Assembly: GCA_046047495.1 (NCBI GenBank)
Contig: JBJOHV010000046.1
Span: 1-64,000 of the forward strand
Reading direction: 5' to 3'
DNA: 64,000 nucleotides
DNA from: NORP240 sp046047495
GTDB lineage: Bacteria > Pseudomonadota > Gammaproteobacteria > Pseudomonadales > Pseudohongiellaceae
The notes under the pieces were generated by a model. It made no database searches and was not told where the DNA came from. It saw only the letters and a list, made by a program, of their open reading frames with translations. Of the stretch, positions 54,841 through 63,601 are shown in pieces. The first letter of the stretch is position 1. The number at the start of each line of letters is the position of its first letter. Position numbers and translations under genes: made by a program.

Positions 54841-54945
54841 CGTAATAAGTTACGAAATAGCGGCTAAATAACTATTAAGTCGCTATTTATTACGACATAG
54901 TTGTGTATTTAATAAATAGATATATCGCTATACATGACGATATAT
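54841..54945. promoter_or_regulatory. AT-rich operator/promoter region of hipBA
   Basis: Nested inverted repeats: CGTAATAA (54841)/TTATTACG (54887), AAATAGCG (54855)/CGCTATTT (54881), and ATATATCG (54920)/CGATATAT (54938). The last has the TATCG-N10-CGATA layout, reminiscent of the TATCC-N8-GGATA operators bound by HipB. The area is far more AT-rich than its surroundings. Confidence 0.6.
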
Positions 54946-54982
54946 TGCAAAATATCTCGGTTATTCGTATTTTGTTGCGACT

Positions 54983-55333
54983 ATGAAGATAACAAATCAC
55001 CTGACTGATGATGCCGTACTGGTGGAGCTGGGCGCGCGTATCGCCGCCCGGCGGGTTGAATTGCAGCTCACCCAGGCGGCTGTGGCCGAACAGGCGGGCA
55101 TCGCCAAGCGCACCCTCGAACGCCTGGAGGCTGGGCAATCATCACAGCTGGTCACCCTGGTCCGTGTGCTGCGGATACTGGACACGGTTTCAGGGCTGGA
55201 TAGCCTGATTCCGGAATCCGGACCCCGACCCATGGATCTGCTGAAGCGCAAAGGCAGGGCCCGCAAACGGGCTTCGGGGAATCGAGCAGCCAAGGCGGCC
55301 GGCAAATCCTGGCACTGGAATGAGGAGCCATGA
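54983..55333 (+). CDS. hipB: HipB-like helix-turn-helix antitoxin
   Basis: 116 residues. An XRE/Cro-type helix-turn-helix (about 13-70: LGARIAARRVELQLTQAAVA, EQAGIAKRTLERLEAG) is followed by a basic tail (LLKRKGRARKRASGNRAAKA). It would bind the palindromes upstream, repress the operon and neutralise HipA. Its stop overlaps the hipA start by 4 bases (ATGA), the standard hipBA layout. The tail is longer than in E. coli HipB (88 residues). Confidence 0.85.
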   Translation: MKITNHLTDDAVLVELGARIAARRVELQLTQAAVAEQAGIAKRTLERLEAGQSSQLVTLVRVLRILDTVSGLDSLIPESGPRPMDLLKRKGRARKRASGNRAAKAAGKSWHWNEEP

Positions 55334-56637
55334 GCACCCTCGCTGAAGTGAGGTTGTGGGGCAGGACCATCGGCGCCGTCTCGTTGCTGGATGGCGAGGA
55401 GGTCGCCAGCTTCGAATACGATGCCGCCTTCGCCCAAAGCGGTATTCAGGTCGCGCCGGTTGTGATGCCGCTTTCCCGGCGCGTGTACCGCTTCCCCGAA
55501 CTTGCCCGCCAGACTTTTTTCGGGCTGCCCGGCCTGCTGGCCGACTCGTTGCCCGACAAATTCGGCAACGCGCTGATCGATGCCTGGCTGGCATTGCAGG
55601 GGCGGCAACCGCAAGCCCTCAATCCGGTTGAGCGGCTTTGCTACACCGGTGAACGCGGCATGGGTGCGCTGGAATTCGCCCCCGCCATCGGCCCCAGGGC
55701 AAAACAGACTTCCCACATTGATGTCAGCCGTCTGGTTGAGCTTGCATCGGAGGTGCTGACCCACCGGAGTACCCTGCAGGCGTCGTTTGCGGCTGAAGGC
55801 AGGGAGGATGCGCTGAGGGATATTCTGCGCGTGGGCACCTCCGCCGGTGGCGCGCGGGCGAAGGCGATCATCGCATGGAACCCGAAAACCAATGAAGTGC
55901 GGTCCGGCCAGGTCAAGGCTGGCAAGGGATTTGAATACTGGCTGTTGAAATTCGACGGTGTCAGTGGCAACAAGGACAAGGAACTGGAAGACCCGCAGGG
56001 CTACGGGCTGATCGAATATGCGTATTACCTGATGGCGCTCGACTGCGGCATCGAGATCAGCGAATGCAGGCTGTTCAAGGAGAACGGTCGGTCGCATTTC
56101 ATGACCCGCCGCTTTGATCGTTTGGCCACCGGTGAAAAACTGCACATGCAGTCGCTCTGTGCACTGGCACATTACGATTTCAATATGGCAGGGGCGTACA
56201 GCTACGAACAGGCGCTGATGACCCTGCGGCAACTGCAGTTGCCCATGCAGTCCATAGAGCAACTGTACAGGCGCATGGTGTTCAACATCGTGGCCCGCAA
56301 CCAGGATGACCACGTGAAGAATATCGCTTTCCTGATGAACAAGTCCGGCGAATGGTCGCTGGCGCCGGCCTTTGATATGACCTACGCCTACAATCCTGCG
56401 GGTGCGTGGACGGCAAGCCATCAGATGACGATGAACGGCAAGCGCGACGATTTCACGCTGGAGGACTTCAAGGCTTGCGCGAAGACGGTTTCGATGAAAC
56501 GGGGGCGCGCCGCACAAATCCTTGCCGAGGTCCAGGCGACGGTATCGAAGTGGCGGTCGTTTGCGGAAGAGGCTGGGGTGCCCGAGATCGTGCGCGAGAA
56601 AATCCAGCGTACGTTGAATCTGAAAACCTACTCATGA
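55330..56637 (+). CDS. hipA: HipA-family serine/threonine kinase toxin
   Basis: 435 residues, close to E. coli HipA (440). The N-terminal subdomain (VRLWGRTIGAVSLLDGEEVA, FFGLPGLLADSLPDKFGNAL) is followed by the kinase core. Visible are the Gly-rich/ATP loop VGTSAGGARAKAI, KGFEYWLLKFDG, the catalytic NQDDHVKNIAF at 324-334 and the Mg-binding LAPAFDMTYAYNP. E. coli HipA phosphorylates glutamyl-tRNA synthetase and causes persistence; the target here is unknown. All catalytic residues appear intact, so it is probably active. Confidence 0.9.
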   Translation: MSTLAEVRLWGRTIGAVSLLDGEEVASFEYDAAFAQSGIQVAPVVMPLSRRVYRFPELARQTFFGLPGLLADSLPDKFGNALIDAWLALQGRQPQALNPVERLCYTGERGMGALEFAPAIGPRAKQTSHIDVSRLVELASEVLTHRSTLQASFAAEGREDALRDILRVGTSAGGARAKAIIAWNPKTNEVRSGQVKAGKGFEYWLLKFDGVSGNKDKELEDPQGYGLIEYAYYLMALDCGIEISECRLFKENGRSHFMTRRFDRLATGEKLHMQSLCALAHYDFNMAGAYSYEQALMTLRQLQLPMQSIEQLYRRMVFNIVARNQDDHVKNIAFLMNKSGEWSLAPAFDMTYAYNPAGAWTASHQMTMNGKRDDFTLEDFKACAKTVSMKRGRAAQILAEVQATVSKWRSFAEEAGVPEIVREKIQRTLNLKTYS

Positions 56638-56691
56638 TTCGTTCTGTACCCGACATGTGTCAGGTACTTCAATACAGGAGCGCCCGATTCA

Positions 56692-57438
56692 ATGAATTCA
56701 ACACAAGCACAAGATGAAGCCTTGGGCCACATCGTCGCCATGGGCGGCGGTGGCTTTTCCATGGAGCCTGACAACCCGCTGCTGGACGACTTCATCCTGT
56801 CACTGTCGCCACGACAGCCGGCGAATATCTGCTTCGTCCCCACCGCCAGTGCCGATTCCGCTGCCTATCTGGTCAAGTTCTACCGCGCCTTCAGTGGACG
56901 GGCCATTGCCAGCGACCTGACCATCTTTGATCCGAGTCCCGTTTCACGGCGACCCGCCAATACATCGGATCTGCAAGGCCATGTCGCCGCGCAGGACATC
57001 ATCTATGTGGGTGGCGGCAACACGGCCAATCTGCTGGCCATATGGCGCATGCATGGTCTGGACCGCATTTTGCGGGAGGCCTGGCAACAGGGAAAAATCC
57101 TGGCGGGCATCAGCGCCGGCATGATCTGCTGGTTCGAGGATGGGCTCACCGATTCCTTTGGCAAACTGGACCGGCTGGGCGACGGCCTGGGTTTCATCGG
57201 CGGCAGCGCCTGCCCCCATTACGACGGTGAGAAAGACCGACCGGATGCCTATCGCAAGGCGATCAGGGAGGGGATGCCAGCGGGATATGCAGCGGATGAT
57301 GGTGTTGCGCTGCATTTCATCGGGACGGAATTCGTTGAGGCGGTCAGTTCGCGAAGCAATGCCTCAGCCTATCGTGTGGCGAGTGTGGACGGCGACGTGC
57401 AGGAAACCTGTATGCAGACACGTTACCTGGGCAGGTGA
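56692..57438 (+). CDS. Peptidase E (S51 family) / class I GATase-like
   Basis: 248 residues. HIVAMGGGGFSMEPDNPLLDDF opens the protein, ICFVPTASADSAAYL follows, and the nucleophile is in AGISAGMICWFE (Ser of GISAG). FIGGSACPHYDGEKDRPDAY contains the His region. Family S51 includes aspartyl dipeptidase PepE, which cleaves Asp-X dipeptides, and cyanophycinase. Size (about 230-250) fits PepE-type. No signal peptide, so cytoplasmic. Confidence 0.85.
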   Translation: MNSTQAQDEALGHIVAMGGGGFSMEPDNPLLDDFILSLSPRQPANICFVPTASADSAAYLVKFYRAFSGRAIASDLTIFDPSPVSRRPANTSDLQGHVAAQDIIYVGGGNTANLLAIWRMHGLDRILREAWQQGKILAGISAGMICWFEDGLTDSFGKLDRLGDGLGFIGGSACPHYDGEKDRPDAYRKAIREGMPAGYAADDGVALHFIGTEFVEAVSSRSNASAYRVASVDGDVQETCMQTRYLGR

Positions 57439-57507
57439 TTCACTCATGCGATCCTTGCTGGCGAAAAATGTGGGACTACGGCTGCACACTGAAGACTGGT
57501 TGCAATC

Positions 57508-57651
57508 ATGAAATTCGATATTTACGGGCGCTTCGTGATCGAGATGGTCCGGGAACAAGGACAGTGGGCAGCCTGTCGGCATGGTCAGGGAATTCGCCGC
57601 AGGGATTACGATGCATCACTCCCATCGGCCATACCGATTGCGGTGCCATGA
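57508..57651 (+). pseudogene. Truncated DUF7661-like small ORF
   Basis: 47 codons from an ATG: MKFDIYGRFVIEMVREQGQW, then AACRHGQGIRRRDYD. The first 35 residues match the pattern of small DUF7661 proteins (MKFxVYGRFxxxVxREGxxWxxYRxGxGKRR), which are normally about 70 residues; the C-terminal helix is missing. In another frame the same place has GHTDCGAMN, a beta-carbonic anhydrase-like motif, so two relics may be joined here. The rest of 57439-57742 has no gene. Confidence 0.4.
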
Positions 57652-57742
57652 ATGTCATAAAAGATTCGTGCCGGCGTAACAATGCTCCACCGAATGTGTG
57701 ATAACAATACGTTCCCGTAGCCGCCAGCCTGTGACCAACGCC

Positions 57743-58345
57743 ATGCCGCGACCAGTGAAAATTCCCTGTTTCCGTTTGGGTGTCTTTTGCTGCTGGGCAC
57801 TGGGGCTGGCCATCGCCCCCATCACCGTGTCGGCTCAAAATCGGGATGCCAGAAACCCTCTGGCCGCAGATTTCCCGCAGCCCGAGTTTGTCCTGGTGGG
57901 AACCTCACGTATCGGTGACAGACTCAGCGCCATTCTGAGGCATCGCAAGGGTGATCTGATCGTCGTCAGGGACTTTGATCTCGCCGCCCCGATCGCTGGC
58001 TACAGCCGCTATTCTGTGGTCAAAATCGGATCCGGGCGGATTTCGCTCCAGTATCCCAGCGACGAACCCTGTTTCGAGTATCGTGACCTGGGTGTGAGCT
58101 GCGAAGGCGTAGCCATGGCCGCCCTTGAACTGGCTGTCGGTGTCATGGACCGATTCGACATTCCTGCCATCCCGCTGTCGACAGTGCCGGTTGCCACTGT
58201 CATCGAGGGAATCCCGGCAGAACCCGGCAGTCTGATCGACGCCCTGCAGGCTGAAGCCCAGGAGCGGGGACAAACCCCCATCGTGCCACCCGGCATGGAA
58301 ATGATTGAAACGCCTTCCGGATACCGGCTGGTGCCGGCGGATTAG
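57743..58345 (+). CDS. Exported hypothetical protein, GspC-like
   Basis: 200 residues from the ATG at 57743. A signal/anchor helix (VFCCWALGLAIAPITVSAQ) is followed by a small beta domain with FVLVGTSRIGDRLSAILRHR, KGDLIVVRDFDLA and YSVVKIGSGRISLQY. That layout (a short 'GT..G..S.A.' barrel with a Cys pair) resembles the homology region of type II secretion protein GspC or pilus protein PilP, but no PDZ domain and no other secretion genes are present. Function unknown. Confidence 0.65.
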   Translation: MPRPVKIPCFRLGVFCCWALGLAIAPITVSAQNRDARNPLAADFPQPEFVLVGTSRIGDRLSAILRHRKGDLIVVRDFDLAAPIAGYSRYSVVKIGSGRISLQYPSDEPCFEYRDLGVSCEGVAMAALELAVGVMDRFDIPAIPLSTVPVATVIEGIPAEPGSLIDALQAEAQERGQTPIVPPGMEMIETPSGYRLVPAD

Positions 58346-58371
58346 TCAGCCCGATTCCCGGTCAAAAAAAA

Positions 58372-58395
58372 TGGCCCCGGTTTTCACCGGGGCCA
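58372..58395 (-). terminator. Intrinsic terminator, mainly for phoX
   Basis: TGGCCCCGG-TTTTCA-CCGGGGCCA gives a 9-bp stem; an A8 run on the left is a T-run for minus-strand transcription. It could also stop the plus-strand gene weakly. Confidence 0.85.
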
Positions 58396-58427
58396 CTCTT
58401 ATCCTGCAATAGCGGATCGTTGCCGGC

Positions 58428-60401
58428 TTATGAGCCGATAACGCCGTTGTCCTTGCGGGTGATCACGATCGTGGCATCCCTGGGGATGCTGGTGCTGCCA
58501 GGCGCTGCGGGCCACGGGCTCACCGCCGGATCACCGTCACCGGGATGCTGGATGTTGATGAACATCGTACGGCGGTTGGGGGTGACGGCAACGCCGGTGA
58601 TTTCACAGCCAGGCACGCCGGTGAACAGACGCTTGATCTTTCCGGTGAGGGTGTCGGCCACCAGCATCTGATTTTGCAGACCATCCTTCTGGCCGCCATC
58701 AGTCTGAATGAACAGACGGCCATCGGGGTCGGCCCAGATACCATCGGGGTCGGCGAAGCTTTCTTCAGTGCCGTGGGTGTCCTTGGCGAATTTGAAGATC
58801 TCCCACTCGAACGTCGTGCCGCTGTGGCCATAGGTCTCGATCCAGCGGATGATGTGACCGTCGGCGTTGGGGGTCAGCGGGTTTGCGGCATTGGCACCGG
58901 AATCTACCGGGCGGCCATTGACCGTTCGAATACCCTGGTTATTGCGGCCCGAATTGTTGGTGCACGCCAGGTACACACGACCATCCGACGCAACCGTCAG
59001 CCACTCGGGACGGTCCATCGGGGTAGCGCCGGCCAGGTCGGCTGCCAGTCGGGCGTTGATCAGCAACTCGCCCATGCTGGCAAAGGCGCCGGCCAACTTC
59101 TCGTTGTCCGAGGACAGCTCGAGCCACTCACCGGTGCCGTCGTCGTTGAACTTGGCCACGAACAGGGTGCCGCGGTCCAGCGGGCTTTCGCCATTGGCGC
59201 GCATTTCACGCCAGGGAGCGGCAGACACAAACTTGTAAACGTAGTCAAAGCTCTCGTCATCGCCGTTGTACACCACGATACGACCATCATGGGACTCATG
59301 GACAGTGGCACCCTCGTTCTTTTTGCGACCCAGTGCGGTGCGCTTGATCGGCTTCGCATTGGGGTCGAACGGATCGATTTCGACGACCCAGCCGAATCGG
59401 TTGTGCTCATTGGCATAATCGGGGTTGGCCAGATCGAAGCGGGGATCGAAGCGGTGCCAGAAGTAACCAAAGCCGGCGGCATTCAGGCCCAGGCGCGCCT
59501 GGCGGGCGGTCGGCGTCCACGTGGTGCTGTCGGTGCCGAAATAACCATTGAAGTTCTCTTCGCAGGTGAGGTACGTGCCCCAGGGCGTGTAGCCGTTGGC
59601 GCAATTGTTGACAGTGCCCAGGGGTTCATTCAGGGCATTGTTCTGCAAATCCGGGTGGCCGGCCGCCGGACCGCTGAATTCAACCGGGGTATTGACGTGG
59701 ATGCGGCGGGCCAGGTTGCCCTCAACGGTCTTCCAGGCACCGCCACGGATGCCGGCTTCACGCTTGATCTCGACGATCGTCACACCGTGGGCATGCTGGG
59801 ATACGCGCACTTCTTCCAGCGAGGTGGGAATGTCCTTGCGGATGACATGGTAGTTGGTGCCGAATTCGCAGTTGAAGCACAGCACGCCGTGATGGTTGCC
59901 GAAGGTGCGCAACACACGTCCCAGCCAGGGGTCGTTTTCCATGTCCTGGTTCCAGTAGTAGCGCTTGCCACCCACATCGATGATGGGGAAGAACCACATG
60001 CCGTCATGGCCGATACCGATTTGCTGGGCTTGATTGGCCGAAGTCATCGGCTGCGTGTACGCGGGGCCGCTGGGAACGATCGGGTCGCCCCAGGGCAGGA
60101 TGACATCGAATTGATATTCTGCGGCGATGGCGGGCTCCGGGCCTTTGCCATTAGCCAGGCTGACCGGTGTGAAATCGATCAGCGGAAGCTGCCACCACCC
60201 CATCCAGCGATCCAGGAACGGCAACGCGCTCGCACTTTGCGCAGTGCTGAATAGCGTCACACCAACAGCAGTCGTCGCACCGCCTTTCAGGAACTTGCGA
60301 CGATCAAGGTTTACGCTGAGCACCTCGCTGAACGGCCGATTGCCCGAGGTGTTGCTTCCGATATTCTCGCTTTCGTCATGCTGTGTCATATGATCTGTCA
60401 T
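58428..60401 (-). CDS. phoX: PhoX-family alkaline phosphatase (DUF839)
   Basis: 657 residues. A Tat signal (NLDRRKFLKGG, Arg34-Arg35) lies behind a long N-terminal lead. The PhoX/DUF839 blocks are DGMWFFPIIDVGGKRYYWN, VLCFNCEFGTNYHVIRKD, GTYLTCEENFNGYFG, FGWVVEIDPFDPNAKPIKRT and HESHDGRIVVYNGDDESFDY. PhoX cleaves phosphate from organic esters in the periplasm with Ca and Fe cofactors. The gene ends at a strong terminator. The upstream half-sites are not a good Pho box. Confidence 0.92.
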   Translation of the reverse strand: MTDHMTQHDESENIGSNTSGNRPFSEVLSVNLDRRKFLKGGATTAVGVTLFSTAQSASALPFLDRWMGWWQLPLIDFTPVSLANGKGPEPAIAAEYQFDVILPWGDPIVPSGPAYTQPMTSANQAQQIGIGHDGMWFFPIIDVGGKRYYWNQDMENDPWLGRVLRTFGNHHGVLCFNCEFGTNYHVIRKDIPTSLEEVRVSQHAHGVTIVEIKREAGIRGGAWKTVEGNLARRIHVNTPVEFSGPAAGHPDLQNNALNEPLGTVNNCANGYTPWGTYLTCEENFNGYFGTDSTTWTPTARQARLGLNAAGFGYFWHRFDPRFDLANPDYANEHNRFGWVVEIDPFDPNAKPIKRTALGRKKNEGATVHESHDGRIVVYNGDDESFDYVYKFVSAAPWREMRANGESPLDRGTLFVAKFNDDGTGEWLELSSDNEKLAGAFASMGELLINARLAADLAGATPMDRPEWLTVASDGRVYLACTNNSGRNNQGIRTVNGRPVDSGANAANPLTPNADGHIIRWIETYGHSGTTFEWEIFKFAKDTHGTEESFADPDGIWADPDGRLFIQTDGGQKDGLQNQMLVADTLTGKIKRLFTGVPGCEITGVAVTPNRRTMFINIQHPGDGDPAVSPWPAAPGSTSIPRDATIVITRKDNGVIGS

Positions 60402-60597
60402 AACCTCTTACGATACTTGTTATAAGTTCCTAACTTAGGCATCCCAAATGACACCTACATTGCTGACAGGTTGCGTTTCCGTGAATTATCTGTGACGGCA
60501 CTAGGCGGTGCGGCGGGAAATGAATTAACGTACGGCTCCTGGAATTGCGCAACCCGATGTCAAACGGAATTCAACAACAACGTAAGGAACTGAGTGA

Positions 60598-61710
60598 ATG
60601 AAAATACTTATGACCACAGGCCTGCTGGCCGCTCTCCTGTCAGTCAATTTGCCACTTCACGCAGATTCGTTGTGGAAGTTCAATGAGGTTTTTTCCAATG
60701 GCGATGGCTCGGTGCAGTACATCGAGATGACCAGTGCCACCAGCGGCCAAGGTCAGTTACAGGCACTCACACTGGTAAGCAGCAGCACCGACAAGACAAG
60801 CACCTTCACCTTTGACAGGGATTTGTCCGGCGCAGTTGCCGGGTCTCATCTTTTACTGGCCACACCTGCGTTCACCGAAATCACCGGCGTGACACCGGAC
60901 TTTACCATCCCCAGAGGTTTTATCCCGGTGGCCGGCGGCAGCCTCGACTTTGCCAACAGCACCGATTCGCTGACCATCACACGGGGTGCGATGCCCTTGA
61001 ACGGACTGCAGGCAATGAACGGCAATGGTGAGCCGGTGACCGGCAGCCCCATGAACTTTTCCGGACTCTCTGCAACAGTGGCGGCACAAAACTGGGCAAG
61101 CTTTGATGAGATCACCGGTGTTCTGAATCTGCCAATGCTGGAGGTTCCCGAAGCGGGTCTGGCCAATGTGTCTTTTATGGTCAACCTGCAATCCCTGCGG
61201 TTCACCCTGCGCAACGACTACTATTTCTATCGGGAAGGCATCAGCGCCGGTGAGGCGCCGTCGCAACTGATGTCGATTGGACTGCTCTATATCCCCGGAG
61301 TCCTTGTGGGCAACGAAATCCTTGAGTTGGTACTCAGCCTTGTCGATGACGATCCGGTCGTCCTGGGTTATCCGGAAATCCTCGGTATCACTTCTGCGTC
61401 TCCCTGACTGACGCAAGGGTCGGAGTCAGGACCCGGCACCACCGCAAGCAGTGTCCAACGCGGACGAGATCAATACGAGAGGCTTTGCGTGATCTGCCAC
61501 GGTGCGGACGGCGGCGGGCTTACCGCAGCCAGTCTGATCTCAAGCCGAAGCTATAGAAGCTTCAGTGTGTTGCGCAACAAGATTGCCAGCACCATGCCCT
61601 TCGACAATCCTGGTGCCTGCCTGGATACCGAAACCGGTTCCTGCGCCACCGATGTGGCGAATTTCGTTTTTTATGTCCTGCAAAATGGCGCACCAATCCC
61701 GGAAGATTGA
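60598..61710 (+). pseudogene. Secreted domain and cytochrome c separated by one in-frame TGA
   Basis: The first part (60598-61404) encodes a 269-residue protein with a signal peptide (ending PLHAD) and a beta-rich domain (SLWKFNEVFSNGDGSVQYIE, FTIPRGFIPVAGGSLDF) like lamin-tail-like secreted domains. After TGA at 61405-61407 the same frame continues without start codon: linker, RDQYERLCVICHGADGGG with haem motif CVICH (61486-61500), and TMPFDNPGACLDTETG with a Met ligand candidate, ending at 61710. So one nonsense codon probably splits a fusion. Alternatively the first part is complete and the cytochrome is a relic without signal. A GGGTC/GACCC hairpin lies in the linker (61417-61434). Confidence 0.65.
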
Positions 61711-61849
61711 TCCGGCCGTAGAAATGCCCTGCGACGCTATGCTGTTGAAATCATTGCTGCCGGTCGGTGGATAGGGCAGGTGGACGCCCCTGTTCCCCGG
61801 TGCTAGATTGCATGCCACTACAACAAAAACAGCATCCGGGAGGCACACC

Positions 61850-63601
61850 ATGCACCGCTATCTTGCTCCGCTCACCCTTGCCGGCTTCGCCGCCAACTTC
61901 TTGGTTGCCCACCTGGCCATGGCCCAGGCGCCGGCAGGCGAATTGCTCACCGGTTACACCCCGGTGAGCGACGAGATGCTCGCCAATCCGCCCGCCGCCG
62001 ACTGGCTGATGTGGCGCCGCACCTGGGATCTGAGCGGCCACAGTCCCCTGGACCAGATCAATCGGGACAACGTCGCCGATCTCAAGCTGGCCTTCATGGT
62101 TCCCCTGGGCGCCGGCGGCAATATGACCACCCCGCTGGTCCACGACGGTGTGTTGTTCATCGCCGATACCGGCAATGTGCTGCGGGCCCTGGATGCCGCC
62201 AGCGGCGCGGAATTGTGGCGTTATCAGCATGACGCGGATGATCTGGACGGCCGGCGCATCGGCATCGCCCTGCACGGCGACAAGGTGATCGTGCCCCATA
62301 ACGACCTGGATATCGTGGCCCTGAATGTGCGCACTGGCGCCGTGGAGTGGAGCCACAGCATCGCCAAACCGGTCGGCAATTTCACCGGCCCCGGTTACTA
62401 CTCCCTGCGCGCCGCTCCGATCATCGCCAACGGCATGGTGGTGCAGGGCGTGGGCGCCACCATCGTGCCCCAGGGTGGCTTCATCGTCGGACTGGACCTG
62501 GATACCGGCGAGGAGCGCTGGCGCTTCCACACCGTGGCGCGGCCCGACGGCCCCGGTGGCAACACCTGGAACAACCTGCCCCTGGATGCCCGCAGCGGAG
62601 GTTCGGTGTGGATTCCCGGCAGCTATGATCCCGAATTGGACCTGGTGTACTTCGGCACGGCACCCACCTACGACACCGCGCCGCTCATGAACGATCTGGG
62701 CATCGAAGGTGTTTCCAATGCCGCGCTGTACACCAACACCACCCTGGCCCTGCGTCCCCGCAGCGGCGAGCTGGTATGGCATTTCCAGCACATGCCCAAC
62801 GACCAATGGGACCTGGACTGGGTGTACGAACGGCAGATCGGCCGGCTGGACATCGGCGGTCAGTCCCGCAAGGTGGTGTTCACTGCCGGCAAGATGGCGC
62901 TCTACGATGTGCTGGATGCGGCCACCGGCCAGTACCTGGCCTCGGCGGACAGCGGCATCACCAACATGATCGCTGGCATCGATCCGGTCACCGGCACCAA
63001 GATCCTCGACCCCATCGCCATTCCCAATGCGGAATCCGGCCACCTGTTGTGTCCCTTCGCCCTTGGCGGGCGCAACTGGCAGTCGGGAGCGTTTGACCAG
63101 GGGACCAATCAGGTCTACCTGCCCCTGTCGGAGATGTGCATGATGGGCGGACCCACCGGGGAAACCGGTTTGCTGAGCTCCGGTGTACAGATGAACCCCA
63201 TGCCGCGCCCGGACAGCGATGGCAATTACGGGCGCATCCAGGCCCTCAATCTGGCCACCGGTGCCATCGACTGGACCCACCGGGAGCTGACCCCGCCCTC
63301 CATCGCGGCACTGTCCACAGACGGCGGCCTGGTGTTCAGCGGTTTCCTGGATCAGTCCTTCAAGGCGCTGGATACCGCCACAGGTGAGGTGTTATGGGAA
63401 ACTTCGCTGGAACATCTGCCGTCATCCTTCCCCATCACCTATGCGGTGGATGGCAGGCAGTATGTGGCGGTGGTGAGAGGTCAGCCCAGCCGCTTCGTCG
63501 GTCAGCTGTTCGGTATCATCGGGGCCCTGCTGCCGGCGGACAAACCCCTGGCCATGCCCACCACTGAACCGGCATTGATGGTGTATGCACTGGAATTATA
63601 A
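61850..63601 (+). CDS. Periplasmic PQQ-binding-like beta-propeller protein
   Basis: 583 residues from the ATG at 61850 with GGGAGG before it; an upstream ATG at 61808 spoils the signal peptide (MHRYLAPLTLAGF...LAMAQ). Blades include VLRALDAASGAELWRYQHD, LDLDTGEERWRFHTVARPDG and LNLATGAIDWTHREL, with the family block HMPNDQWDLDWVYE. It has no haem motif; the cytochrome c domain upstream may have been its electron acceptor. Smaller than the quinoproteins at 22638 and 28760. Substrate unknown. Confidence 0.85.
   Translation: MHRYLAPLTLAGFAANFLVAHLAMAQAPAGELLTGYTPVSDEMLANPPAADWLMWRRTWDLSGHSPLDQINRDNVADLKLAFMVPLGAGGNMTTPLVHDGVLFIADTGNVLRALDAASGAELWRYQHDADDLDGRRIGIALHGDKVIVPHNDLDIVALNVRTGAVEWSHSIAKPVGNFTGPGYYSLRAAPIIANGMVVQGVGATIVPQGGFIVGLDLDTGEERWRFHTVARPDGPGGNTWNNLPLDARSGGSVWIPGSYDPELDLVYFGTAPTYDTAPLMNDLGIEGVSNAALYTNTTLALRPRSGELVWHFQHMPNDQWDLDWVYERQIGRLDIGGQSRKVVFTAGKMALYDVLDAATGQYLASADSGITNMIAGIDPVTGTKILDPIAIPNAESGHLLCPFALGGRNWQSGAFDQGTNQVYLPLSEMCMMGGPTGETGLLSSGVQMNPMPRPDSDGNYGRIQALNLATGAIDWTHRELTPPSIAALSTDGGLVFSGFLDQSFKALDTATGEVLWETSLEHLPSSFPITYAVDGRQYVAVVRGQPSRFVGQLFGIIGALLPADKPLAMPTTEPALMVYALEL

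Noticed and set aside
60448..60469. Possible Pho box upstream of phoX (CTGTCA and TGTCAT half-sites on the minus strand)
   Set aside because: The half-sites are 15 bases apart instead of the 11-base period of PhoB boxes, so the match is not convincing.
61751..63280. Minus-strand open frame of about 500 codons antisense to the second quinoprotein
   Set aside because: Same shadow effect; the plus-strand gene has ribosome site, signal peptide and propeller motifs.
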